From assembly GCF_001659605.2 (NCBI RefSeq), contig NC_035164.2, forward strand, positions 12,884,906 to 12,948,905: a stretch of DNA of 64,000 nt, given 5' to 3'. The notes beneath the pieces were generated by a model that was given only the letters and a program-made list of their open reading frames with translations, was not told the origin of the DNA and did not search any database. Positions within the stretch are counted from its first letter, which is position 1, and each line of letters starts with the position of its first letter. Of this stretch, positions 27,894 through 40,395 are shown one piece after another. A program made the position numbers and the translations under genes. Origin of the DNA: Manihot esculenta. Lineage: Eukaryota > Streptophyta > Magnoliopsida > Malpighiales > Euphorbiaceae.

Positions 27894-28189
27894 AGCCCCT
27901 GCCAGATCATCTCAAATATGCCTACTTGGGGGCTGGAAATACACTTCCAGTAATTATTTCCAACCAACTCAGCAAGGAGGAAGAAGAAAAGCTCCTTGAT
28001 ATGTTAAGGAAACACAAGAAAGCAATTGGGTGGACCTTGGAGGACGTAAAAGGCACCTCAAGACCCTTTGGTGGAGGCTCATCTCACCAGAATCAAGGAC
28101 AAAATGCAGCATATGGAGCACTTGTTGCAGCTGCTGGTGGACCATTTTTCTGCCCACAGACCATGACAGCCAGTGATTTGGCCGGGTGA
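27791..28189 (+). pseudogene. Pol remnant: RT N-terminal edge fused to env-like tail
   Basis: A 132-codon frame that continues the linker after the one-base loss near 27785. Residues ~35-92 match the conserved segment just before and at the start of Athila reverse transcriptase (LKYAYLGAGNTLPVII, HKKAIGWTLEDVKG). After KGTS, near 28065, the homology jumps. The following DNA matches the end of the ATHILA ORF-1/env-like gene of the minus-strand element (compare 56805-56910), but it is read here in another frame. RT catalytic motifs, RNase H and integrase are therefore gone. The same junction is present at about 63215. Confidence 0.8.
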
Positions 28190-28277
28190 TTTGCCCAAAT
28201 CACCTGCTCTAATCACCCACATCTCAGGCAGTCCCTTTCCTTCTCCTTATTAATTTTTTCATATTTATGTTTAAACA

Positions 28278-28312
28278 TTGAGGACAATGTTTGGGATAGG
28301 TGTGGGGGTATT
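28278..28312 (+). promoter_or_regulatory. Two-part purine motif, internal copy
   Basis: TTGAGGACAA, ten bases, then AGGTGTGGGGGTATT. It has the same layout and spacing as the copy next to the 3' LTR (29275), 997 bp away. It could be a second polypurine-tract-like primer site or an RNA element; the role is inferred. Confidence 0.6.
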
Positions 28313-28758
28313 TACTGCTAGATTATATTTTTGCATTGTTTACATTATCTTTTTGCTTTCTTTTTTGTTTCATTTTGCATCTTTTTGCCCCATAAACACA
28401 CACCAAAATTTTTTCTTTTTTTCACACATTTTTTTCACACACACACACAGAATTTTGACTTAGCTTTTGCTCTACTCAGCATAGATAACAAGGTTAAAAG
28501 AGCTTCCTATCTCATGACCCCATTGATTATCCAACCCTTTAAACCTAAATTGAACCATGCACAGTGTGTAGCCTTTACTTAGGAAGTTTTTCTTCTTGAA
28601 TTGAGTTCTTGAAACTGCTGTGGCCAATAGGAAAGGAAAATAAAATACATGCAATAAAAGTTAGTGTTATTCTCTTTGAGTTGATTTGCCCAAATTGATA
28701 TAAAAAGGAAAAAGAAAAAGAAAAACTCAGCAAATCAAAAAGCACAACCTGTTCCTAT

Positions 28759-28998
28759 GATCTAAGGCTATGAACTGAGCTGATAGTCACTTGGACAAGT
28801 GACCAACTGAGTAACCGGAGGTGTATTACCCATGTGCATCGTCGCGTAAAAAGGTTGGTGACTTTTCAAACATAAAATAAAGTTTCGATGGTCTAAGATT
28901 ATGAATAGAGCTAGTAGCCACTTGGACAAGTGACCAACTGAGTAACCGGGGGTGTATCACCCATATGCACCATCGCGTAAAAAGGTTGGTGATTTTTT
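28759..28998 (+). repeat. Two-copy ~131-bp tandem repeat in 3' non-coding region
   Basis: The two copies start with GATCTAAG / GGTCTAAG at 28759 and 28890. Both contain CACTTGGACAAGTGACCAAC, GAGTAACCGG, GGGTGTATCACCC (which can fold as a 5-bp stem with a TAT loop) and GCGTAAAAAGGTTGGTGA. The minus-strand element has the same pair at 56012-56250, and the second plus-strand element has one copy up to the window end. Confidence 0.8.
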
Positions 28999-29274
28999 CA
29001 GGCAAGGATAAAAAGTGCTGGTAATTAAAAATGCTTAAAATAGGGCAAGTCACTCTTAAGGGATTGCATTAAACCTAATATAAAAGAATAAGCATGATCA
29101 AATCAAAAACTTTTCCTTGGCCATGGTGAGCGATAGGAAACAAGGAAAGAAGGGGACAACCTTAGTACATGCATCCTACACTGTAGTGTTTCAATTTAGG
29201 AGTCTAGGGGGGCTGATTAAGTGGTACTTAGGCTCAAAAGAAAAAGGGGCTTGATTTACTAAGTTATTTATTGC

Positions 29275-29309
29275 TTGAGGACAAGCAAAAAGCTAGGTGT
29301 GGGGGTATT
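29275..29309 (+). promoter_or_regulatory. Two-part purine motif / polypurine tract at 3' LTR
   Basis: TTGAGGACAA, ten bases, then AGGTGTGGGGGTATT, which ends exactly at the base before the 3' LTR. This is the position of the plus-strand primer tract in LTR retrotransposons. Confidence 0.75.
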
Positions 29310-30752
29310 TGATCAAGCATAACTTAGCCACATTTTTATTATATTTATTACTGTTTATTTACACATTTTTCTAGCTTAATTTGTGTTTTTTATATGTTTT
29401 TACAGAAAAGGAAGAAATTGGAAAGTTAGAGAAAAAGTGAAGAAAAAGCTGGAAAAGTGATTGGGTCAAAGTGATTTGCCCAAATCACTCGCAGAAACTG
29501 GCCAAATCACTCGCAGAGACAAAGACAGAAACTGGACTGAACCCCAGGAAGCGATTGGGGCAAATTGAGCAAGTGATTTGCCCAAATCACTCGCAGAATC
29601 TGCCCAAATCACTTTGATAGCAGAAAATACAGCAGAGGCGGGAAAAGAGCAGAAAATCCAAATTCAAAGGAAAGAAGTCCAAACCCACTTCAAATACTAC
29701 AAGATCAATCCCAAGAGCCATGCCCCTCATTTAGAGAGTTCCATTCTCAATCAAACACAAAATTCAAAGAGGAATCAAAGACTACAAAGAAGACCAAATC
29801 AAATTGAGATTACAAAACCCTAATCAAATTGGACTTGGGACTCTCCAGCTATAAAAGGGCAGCATCAAAGGCATCTCATCGTCTCTTTCAGCATCTGCCA
29901 TCCTCGGAAATTCTCCAGCAACACAGCAAAAACTTTCCTTCTTTCTTTTCTTCTTTATTTTTGTATTTTAGTCACCATGAGTGGCTAAATTCATTATTTT
30001 CTAGTTGAAGTTGAGAATATTCAGATTTGTGATGAATTGGGAGGTTTAATACTCCATTGTTGAACTCTTGTTTATTTCAATATTTATGCAATCTGATCTT
30101 TTCCATAATTATTGCTTTGCTTTTAGAATCAATAAGGGCCCATTGCTTTTAAATTGCTTAAGTGATAAATTGTTTGAATGATTTAGGTCCGTAATTGCTT
30201 AAATTGTTTGAACATAAATATAATCAGTTGCATAACCTAGCCTTGACCACGCGGTTGGCAAGGATAGAATTAGGTTTCTCTAAGTCTTAATGCGATCAAC
30301 GGTTGTTTGATGCTAAATGCCCCAAGGACGTTCCATGGGAACTTGTTGATCAGTGTTTGATTAGCGAACGTTTCCTAATCAAACTAGAACTAAGGAGGAA
30401 TTTGGATTGTGAGAAGCGTCTTCCACAACCAAAACTGATTTATTGGAATCAAATAGGAGTCTTTAATAATCAATGATCAATTCTGAACAAACTGAATTAG
30501 ACTCACACTTCAGCTAGAATCTCTTTCTCATTGAAATACCTTTTCAATTAAATTATTGTTCTCTTTTGCTTTTAGATTTTAACTCATCAAAACAAACCCC
30601 CTCTTTTACTTACTTGTTACTACTTGCCTTAGTCATTATTAGGAAGATACTTGGTGTCAATTCCCTGTGGTTCGACCCTATTGCCACTATCTGCAAATTT
30701 ATTTGTTGATTGATAATAGGTTATTTTTTACGGCTTCGACAACCGCTTATCA
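29310..30752 (+). repeat. 3' LTR of the 24967-30752 element
   Basis: A 1443-bp direct repeat of the 5' LTR. Its four extra bases come from GAGCAGAAAATCC where the 5' copy reads GAAAAATCC. By eye I count ten substitutions, including the loss of symmetry of the CCAAGGACGTTCCTTGG element near 30328. Confidence 0.95.
29850..29857 (+). promoter_or_regulatory. TATA box in 3' LTR
   Basis: TATAAAAG in the same context as in the 5' LTR. If active, it would drive read-out transcription rightward into the satellite array from 30753. Confidence 0.65.
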
Positions 30753-30757
30753 TAAAC
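30753..30757. repeat. Target-site duplication TAAAC, right copy
   Basis: TAAAC follows the final CA of the 3' LTR and matches 24962-24966. It also belongs to the satellite sequence ATTATAAACAAACTT. Confidence 0.92.
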
Positions 30758-33700
30758 AAACTTTTTATCTATTAGTAATCATTTATTTAAATGTTCAATT
30801 AAAATAAAAATTTAATTGTTTACTTTAATTAGTTTGAAGTCATGAACATTAAAAAAGAAACGATGGAGCGCAAAATAAACGACAGTACCTAAACATTAAA
30901 AAGGAAATGATGGTCGCAAAATAAACAACCATACCTATCTTACCCCTAAATATTATACTCATACATTTTGAACAAAATATAATAATTATTAGTAATTATT
31001 TATTCAAATATTCAATTAAAATAAAACTTGTTTAATTAGTTTAAAGTCAAGAACATTAAAAAAGAAACGATGGGCGCAAAATAAACGACAGTGCCTTACT
31101 TACCCCTAAATATTATACTCATACACTATAAATAAAATTGTTATTTATTAGTAATCATTTATTCAAATATTCAACTAAAATAAAACTTTAATCGTTGACT
31201 TTAATAGGTTTAAAGTCAATAACATTAAAAAAGAAATAATCTGGTGCAAAATAAACGACAGTGCCTTTCTTACCCCAAAATTTTATACTCATACATTATA
31301 AAGAAAATTGTTATTCATTTGTAATCATTTATTCAAATATTCAACTAAAATAAAACTTTAATTGTTCATTTTATTTAGTTTAAAGTCAAGAACATTAAAA
31401 AAGAAATAATGTAGCGCAAAATAAACGACAATGTCTTTTTTACTCAAAATATTATACTTATACATTATAAAAAAACTTGTTATATATTACTAATCATTTA
31501 TTCAAATGTTCAATTAAAAGAAAACATTAATTGTTCACTTTAATTAGTTTAAAGTCAAGAACATTGAAAAAGAAACGATAGGACGCAAAATAAACATTAG
31601 TGTCTGAACATTAAAAAAGAAATGATTGACGCAAAATAAATGATAGTGCGTTTCTTACCCTAAAATATTATTCTTATACATTATAAACAAACTTGTTATC
31701 TATTAGTAATCATTTATTTAAATGTTCAATTAAAATAAAAATTTAATTGTTTACTTTAATTAGTTTGAAGTCATGAACATTAAAAAAGAAACGATGGAGC
31801 GCAAAATAAACGACAGTACCTAAACATTAAAAAGAAAATGATGGTCGCAAAATAAACAACCGTACCTATCTTACCCCTAAATATTATACTCATACATTTT
31901 GAACAAAATATAATAATTATTAGTAATTATTTATTCAAATATTCAATTAAAATAAAACTTGTATAATTAGTTTAAAGTCAAGAACATTAAAAAAGAAACG
32001 ATGGGCGCAAAATAAACGACAGTGCCTTACTTACCCCAAAATATTATACTCATACACTATAAATAAAATTGTTATTTATTAGTAATCATTTATTCAAATA
32101 TTCAATTAAAATAAAACTTTAATCGTTCACTTTAATAGGTTTAAAGTCAAGAACATTAAAAAAGAAATAATCTGGGGCAAAATAAACGACAGTACCTTTC
32201 TTACCCCAAAATTTTATACTCATACATTATAAAGAAAATTGTTATTCATTTGTAATCATTTATTCAAATATTCAACTAAAATAAAACTTTAATTGTTCAT
32301 TTTATTTAGTTTAAAGTGAAGAACATTAAAAAAGAAACGATGGGGCGCAAAATAAACGACAATGTCTTTTTTACTCAAAATATTATACTTATACATTATA
32401 AACAAACTTGTTATATATTACTAATCATTTATTCAAATGTTCAATTAAATGAAAACATTAATTGTTCACTTTAATTAGTTTAAAGTCAAGAACATTGAAA
32501 AAGAAACGATAGGACGCAAAATAAACGATAGTGTCTGAACATTAAAAAAGAAATTATTGACGCAAAATAAATGATAGTGCGTTTCTTACCCTAACATATT
32601 ATACATATACATTATAAACAAACTTGTTATCTATTAGTAATCATTTATTTAAATGTTCAATTAAAATAAAAATTTAATTGTTTACTTTGATTAGTTTGAA
32701 GTCATGAACATTAAAAAAGAAACGATGGAGCGCAAAATAAACGACAGTACCTAAACATTAAAAAGGAAATGATGGTCGCAAAATAAACAACCGTACCTAT
32801 CTTACCCCTAAATATTATACTCATACATTTTGAACAAAATATAATAATTATTAGTAATTATTTATTCAAATATTCAATTAAAATAAAACTTGTATAATTA
32901 GTTTAAAGTCAAGAACATTAAAAAAGAAACGATGGGCGCAAAATAAACGACAGTGCCTTACTTACCCCAAAATATTATACTCATACACTATAAATAAAAT
33001 TGTTATTTATTAGTAATCATTTATTCAAATATTCAATTAAAAAAAAACTTTAATCGTTCACTTTAATAGGTTTAAAGTCAAGAACATTAAAAAAGAAATA
33101 ATCTGGTGCAAAATAAACGACAGTGCCTTTCTTACCCCAAAATTTTATACTCATACATTATAAAGAAAATTGTTATTCATTTGTAATCATTTATTCAAAT
33201 ATTCAACTAAAATAAAACTTTAATTGTTCATTTTATTTAGTTTAAAGTCAAGAACATTAAAAAAGAAATAATGTAGCGCAAAATAAACGACAATGTCTTT
33301 TTTACTCAAAATATTATACTTATACATTATAAACAAACTTGTTATATATTACTAATCATTTATTCAAATGTTCAATTAAAAGAAAACATTTATTGTTCAC
33401 TTTAATTAGTTTAAAGTCAAGAAAATTGAAAAAGAAACGATAGGACGCAAAATAAACGTTAGTGTCTGAACATTAAAAAAGAAATGATTGACGCAAAATA
33501 AATGATAGTGCGTTTCTTACCCTAAAATATTATACTTATACATTATAAACAAACTTGTTATCTATTAGTAATCATTTATTTAAATGTTCAATTAAAATAA
33601 AAATTTAATTCTTTACTTTAATTAGTTTGAAGTCATGAACATTAAAAAAGAAACGATGGAGCGCAAAATAAACGACAGTACCTAAACATTAAAAAGGAAA

Positions 33701-36700
33701 TGATGGTCGCAAAATAAACAACCGTACCTATCTTACCCCTAAATATTATACTCATACATTTTGAACAAAATATAATAATTATTAGTAATTATTTATTCAA
33801 ATATTCAATTAAAATAAAACTTGTATAATTAGTTTAAAGTCAAGAACATTAAAAAAGAAACGATGGGCGCAAAATAAACAACAGTGCCTTACTTACCCCA
33901 AAATATTATACTCATACACTATAAATAAAATTGTTATTTATTAGTAATCATTTATTCAAATGTTCAATTAAAAGAAAACATTTATTGTTCACTTTAATTA
34001 GTTTAAAGTCAAAAACATTGAAAAAGAAACGATAGGACGCAAAATAAACGTTAGTGTCTGAACATTAAAAAAGAAATGATTGACGCAAAATAAATGATAG
34101 TGCGTTTCTTACCCTAAAATATTATACTTATACATTATAAACAAACTTGTTATCTATTAGTAATCATTTATTTAAATGTTCAATTAAAATAAAAATTTAA
34201 TTGTTTACTTTAATTAGTTTGAAGTCATGAACATTAAAAAAGAAACGATAGACCGCAAAATAAACGACAGTACCTAAATATTGAAAAGGAAATGATGGTC
34301 ACAAAATAAACAACCGTACCTATCTTACCCCTAAATATTATACTCATACATTTTAAACAAAATATAATAATTATTAGTAATTATTTATTCAAATATTCAA
34401 TTAAAATAAAACTTGTATAATTAGTTTAAAGTCAAGAACATTAAAAAAGAAATAATGTAGCGCAAAATAAACGACAATGTCTTTTTTACTCAAAATATTA
34501 TACTTATACATTATAAACAAACTTGTTATATATTACTAATCATTTATTCAAATGTTCAATTAAAAGAAAGCTTTAATTGTTCACTTTAATTAATTTAAAG
34601 TCAAGAACATTGAGAAAGAAACGATAGGACGCAAAATAAACGATAGTGTCTGAACATTAAAAAAGAAATGATTGACGCAAAATAAATGATAGTGCGTTTC
34701 TTACCCTAAAATATTATACTTATACATTATAAACAAACTGGTTATCTATTAGTAATCATTTATTTAAATGTTCAATTAAAATAAAAATTTAATTGTTTAC
34801 TTTAATTAGTTTGAAGTCATGAACATTAAAAAAGAAACGATACAGCGCAAAATAAACGACAGTACCTAAACATTAAAAAGGAAATGATGGTCGCAAAATA
34901 AACAACCATACCTATCTTACCCCTAAATATTATACTCATACATTTTGAACAAAATATAATAATTATTAGTAATTATTTATTCAAATATTCAATTAAAATA
35001 AAACTTGTTTAATTAGTTTAAAGTCAAGAACATTAAAAAAGAAACGATGGGCGCAAAATAAACGACAGTGCCTTACTTACCCCAAAATATTATACTCATA
35101 CACTATAAATAAAATTGTTATTTATTAGTAATCATTTATTCAAATATTCAATTAAAATAAAACTTTAATCGTTCACTTTAATAGGTTTAAAGTCAAGAAC
35201 ATTAAAAAAGAAATAATCTGGGGCAAAATAAACGACAGTGCCTTTCTTACCCCAAAATTTTATACTCATACATTATAAAGAAAATTGTTATACATTTGTA
35301 ATCATTTATTCAAATATTCAACTAAAATAAAACTTTAATTGTTCATTTTATTTAGTTTAAAGTGAAGAACATTAAAAAAGAAACGATGGGGCGCAAAATA
35401 AACGACAATGTCTTTTTTACTCCAAATATTATACTTATACATTATAAACAAACTTGTTATATATTACTAATCATTTATTCAAATGTTCAATTAAATGAAA
35501 ACATTAATTGTTCACTTTAATTAGTTTAAAGTCAAGAACATTGAAAAAGAAACGATAGGACGCAAAATAAACGATAGTGTCTGAACATTAAAAAAGAAAT
35601 TATTGACGCAAAATAAATGATAGTGCGTTTCTTACCCTAACATATTATACATATACATTATAAACAAACTTGTTATCTATTAGTAATCATTTATTTAAAT
35701 GTTCAATTAAAATAAAAATTTAATTGTTTACTTTGATTAGTTTGAAGTCATGAACATTAAAAAAGAAACGATGGAGCGCAAAATAAACGACAGTACCTAA
35801 ACATTAAAAAGGAAATGATGGTCGCAAAATAAACAACCGTACCTATCTTACCCCTAAATATTATACTCATACATTTTGAACAAAATATAATAATTATTAG
35901 TAATTATTTATTCAAATATTCAATTAAAATAAAACTTGTATAATTAGTTTAAAGTCAAGAACATTAAAAAAGAAACGATGGGCGCAAAATAAACGACAGT
36001 GCCTTACTTACCCCAAAATATTATACTCATACACTATAAATAAAATTGTTATTTATTAGTAATCATTTATTCAAATATTCAATTAAAAAAACCTTTAATC
36101 GTTCACTTTAATAGGTTTAAAGTCAAGAACATTAAAAAAGAAATAATCTGGTGCAAAATAAACGACAGTGCCTTTCTTACCCCAAAATTTTATACTCATA
36201 CATTATAAAGAAAATTGTTATTCATTTGTAATCATTTATTCAAATATTCAACTAAAATAAAACTTTAATTGTTCATTTTATTTAGTTTAAAGTCAAGAAC
36301 ATTAAAAAAGAAATAATGTAGCGCAAAATAAACGACAATGTCTTTTTTACTCAAAATATTATACTTATACATTATAAACAAACTTGTTATATATTACTAA
36401 TCATTTATTCAAATGTTCAATTAAAAGAAAACATTTATTGTTCACTTTAATTAGTTTAAAGTCAAGAACATTGAAAAAGAAACGATAGGACGCAAAATAA
36501 ACGTTGGTGTCTGAACATTAAAAAAGAAATGATTGACGCAAAATAAATGATAGTGCGTTTCTTACCCTAAAATATTATACTTATACATTATAAACAAACT
36601 TGTTATCTATTAGTAATCATTTATTTAAATGTTCAATTAAAATAAAAATTTAATTCTTTACTTTAATTAGTTTGAAGTCATGAACATTAAAAAAGAAACG

Positions 36701-39700
36701 ATGGAGTGCAAAATAAACGACAGTACCTAAACATTAAAAAGGAAATGATGGTCGCAAAATAAACAACCGTACCTATCTTACCCCTAAATATTATACTCAT
36801 ACATTTTGAACAAAATATAATAATTATTAGTAATTATTTATTCAAATATTCAATTAAAATAAAACTTGTTTAATTAGTTTAAAGTCAAGAACATTAAAAA
36901 AGAAACGATGGGCGCAAAATAAACAACAGTGTCTTACTTACCCCAAAATATTATACTCATACACTATAAATAAAATTGTTATTTATTAGTAATCATTTAT
37001 TCAAATGTTCAATTTAAAGAAAACATTTATTGTTCACTTTAATTAGTTTAAAGTCAAAAACATTGAAAAAGAAACGATAGGACGCAAAATAAACGTTAGT
37101 GTCTGAACATTAAAAAAGAAATGATTGACGCAAAATAAATGATAGTGCGTTTCTTACCCTAAAATATTATACTTATACATTATAAACAAACTTGTTATCT
37201 ATTAGTAATCATTTATTTAAATGTTCAATTAAAATAAAAATTTAATTGTTTACTTTAATTAGTTTGAAGTCATGAACATTAAAAAAGAAACGATAGAGCG
37301 CAAAATAAGCGACAGTACCTAAATATTGAAAAGGAAATGATGGTCACAAAATAAACAACCGTACCTATCTTACCCCTAAATATTATACTCATACATTTTA
37401 AACAAAATATAATAATTATTAGTAATTATTTATTCAAATATTCAATTAAAATAAAACTTGTATAATTAGTTTAAAGTCAAGAACATTAAAAAAGAAATAA
37501 TGTAGTCCAAAATAAACGACAATATCTTTTTTACTCAAAGTATTATACTTATACATTATAAACAAACTTGTTATATATTACTAATCATTTATTCAAATGT
37601 TCAATTAAAAGAAAGCTTTAATTGTTCACTTTAATTAATTTAAAGTCAAGAACATTGAGAAAGAAACGATAGGACGCAAAATAAACGATAGTGTCTGAAC
37701 ATTAAAAAAGAAATGATTGACGCAAAATAAATGATAGTGCGTTTCTTACCCTAAAATATTATACTTATACATTATAAACAAACTGGTTATCTATTAGTAA
37801 TCATTTATTTAAATGTTCAATTAAAATAAAAATTTAATTGTTTACTTTAATTAGTTTGAAGTCATGAACATTAAAAAAGAAACGATACAGCGCAAAATAA
37901 ACGACAGTACCTAAACATTGAAAAGGAAATGATGGTCACAAAATAAACAACCGTACCTATCTTACCCCTAAATATTATACTCATACATTTTAAACAAAAT
38001 ATAATAATTATTAGTAATTATTTATTCAAATATTCAATTAAAATAAAACTAGTTTAATTAGTTTAAAGTGAAGAACATTAAAAAAGAAACGATGGGGCGC
38101 AAAATAAACGACAATGTCTTTTTTACTCAAAATATTATACTTATACATTATAAACAAACTTGTTATATATTACTAATCATTTATTCAAATGTTCAATTAA
38201 ATGAAAACATTAATTGTTCACTTTAATTAGTTTAAAGTCAAGAACATTGAAAAAGAAACGATAGGACGCAAAATAAACGATAGTGTCTGAACATTAAAAA
38301 AGAAATTATTGACGCAAAATAAATGATAGTGCGTTTCTTACCCTAACATATTATACATATACATTATAAACAAACTTGTTATCTATTAGTAATCATTTAT
38401 TTAAATGTTCAATTAAAATAAAAATTTAATTGTTTACTTTGATTAGTTTGAAGTCATGAACATTAAAAAAGAAACGATGGAGCGCAAAATAAACGACAGT
38501 ACCTAAACATTAAAAAGGAAATGATGGTCGCAAAATAAACAACCGTACCTATCTTACCCCTAAATATTATACTCATACATTTTGAACAAAATATAATAAT
38601 TATTAGTAATTATTTATTCAAATATTCAATTAAAATAAAACTTGTTTAATTAGTTTAAAGTCAAGAACATTAAAAAAGAAACGATGGGCGCAAAATAAAC
38701 GACAGTGCCTTACTTACCCCAAAATATTATACTCATACACTATAAATAAAATTGTTATTTATTAGTAATCATTTATTCAAATATTCAATTAAAATAAAAC
38801 TTTAATCGTTCACTTTAATAGGTTTAAAGTCAAGAACATTAAAAAAGAAATAATGTAGCGCAAAATAAACGACAGTGCCTTTCTTACCCCAAAATTTTAT
38901 ACTCATACATTATAAAGAAAATTGTTATTCATTTGTAATCATTTATTCAAATATTCAACTAAAATAAAACTTTAATTGTTCATTTTATTTAGTTTAAAGT
39001 CAAGAACATTAAAAAAGAAATAATGTAGCGCAAAATAAACGACAATGTCTTTTTTACTCAAAATATTATACTTATATATTATAAACAAACTTGTTATATA
39101 TTACTAATCATTTATTCAAATGTTCAATTAAAAGAAAACTTTAATTGTTCACTTTAATTAGTTTAAAGTCAAGAACATTGAAAAAGAAACGATAGGACGC
39201 AAAATAAACGATAGTGTCTGAACATTAAAAAAGAAATGATTGACGCAAAATAAATGATAGTGCGTTTCTTACCCTAAAATATTATACTTATACATTATAA
39301 ACAAACTTGTTATCTATTAGTAATCATTTATTTAAATGTTCAATTAAAATAAAAATTTAATTGTTTAATTTAATTAGTTTGAAGTCATGAACATTAAAAA
39401 AGAAACGATGGAGCGCAAAATAAACGACAGTACCTAAACATTGAAAAGGAAATGATGGTCGCAAAATAAACAACCGTACCTATCTTACCCCTAAATATTA
39501 TACTCATACATTTTAAACAAAATATAATAATTATTAGTAATTATTTATTCAAATATTCAATTAAAATAAAACTAGTTTAATTAGTTTAAAGTGAAGAACA
39601 TTAAAAAAGAAACGATGGGGCGCAAAATAAACGACAGTGCCTTACTTACCCCAAAATATTATACTCATACATTATAAACAAAATTGCTATATATTAGTAA

Positions 39701-39707
39701 TCATTTA
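30753..39707. repeat. Satellite array right of the insertion, 931/592 HOR mix
   Basis: This continues the interrupted 931-bp unit to 31500. Units then start at 31501 (931), 32432 (931), 33363 (592), 33955 (592), 34547 (931), 35478 (930), 36408 (592), 37000 (592), 37592 (592), 38184 (931) and 39115 (593). Markers TTAAATGAAAAC (32432, 35478, 38184) and GAAAGCTTTAATTG (34547, 37592) show a larger period of about 3046 bp, shortened to 2706 bp in the second turn where a 931 unit became 592. No genes are seen. Confidence 0.9.
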
Positions 39708-40395
39708 TTCAAATGTTCAATTAAAAGAAAACTTTAATTGTTCACTTTAATTATTTTAAAGTCAAGAACATTGAAAAAGAAACGATGGGGCGCAAAATAA
39801 ACGATAGAGCCTGAACATTAAAAAAGACATGATGGGCGCAAAACTAACGACGGTGCCTTTTTTACCCCAAAATATTATACTCATACATTATAAACAAAAT
39901 TGTTATCTATTAGTAATCATTTATTCAAATGTTCAATTAAAATAAAATTTTAATTTTTTACTTTAATTAGATTAAAGTCATGAACTTTAAAAAAGAAATG
40001 ATGGGGCGCAAAATAAACAATCGTGCCTTTCTTACCCCAAAATATTATACTCATACATTTTAAACAAAATATAATAATTATTAGTAATTATTTATTCAAA
40101 CATTCAATTAAAATAAAACTTGTTTAATTAGTTTAAAGTCAACAACAACAAAAAAGAAATGATGGTGCGCAAAATAAACGACAGTGCCTTTCTCACCCAA
40201 AATATTATACTTGTACATTATAAACAAAATTTTTATTCATTAGCAATCATTTATTCAAATATTCAATAAAAATAAAACTTTAATCGTTCACTTGAGTTAG
40301 TTTTAAGTCAAGAACATTAACAAAGAAACATTGGCACAAAATAAACGATAGTGTCTTCCTTACCTCAAAATATTACACTTATACGTTATAAACAA

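Larger units (their letters stand above)
28190..29309 (+). other. 3' non-coding region of first element
   Basis: 1120 bp with no credible gene. It holds the two-part purine motif at both ends (28278 and 29275), a CACACACACA tract near 28437, a two-copy ~131-bp tandem repeat (28759-28998), A-rich AAAGAAAAAGAAAAA near 28710 and scattered short frames. The sequence is shared with the other two Athila-like elements. Confidence 0.8.
24967..30752 (+). mobile_element. Non-autonomous Athila-like LTR retrotransposon, complete ends
   Basis: A 5786-bp element inserted in the satellite. It has two long LTRs (24967-26405 and 29310-30752) with TGAT...ATCA ends, a 5-bp target duplication TAAAC on both sides, a tRNA-Asp-type primer binding site just inside the 5' LTR and a purine-rich tract just before the 3' LTR. 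The 2904-bp interior encodes only a damaged gag C-terminal part and the first residues of the reverse-transcriptase region. Capsid, zinc knuckle, protease, most of RT, RNase H and integrase are missing, so movement must have used proteins from relatives. The LTRs differ by about ten substitutions and one 4-bp indel (about 0.7 percent), which indicates a young insertion. Assignment to Athila comes from the PBS, the ITLRSGKEL motif and the GWTLEDVKG region. Confidence 0.95.

Noticed and set aside
28278..28582. Short frames after the first element's pol remnant
   Set aside because: Their hydrophobic look comes from T-rich sequence. They overlap the two-part motif and the CA tract, and the start differs in the sister copy.
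29578..29823. 81-codon plus-strand frame in the 3' LTR
   Set aside because: It lies in U3 upstream of the TATA box and is broken by the 4-bp indel in the 5' LTR copy, so it is not conserved as coding.
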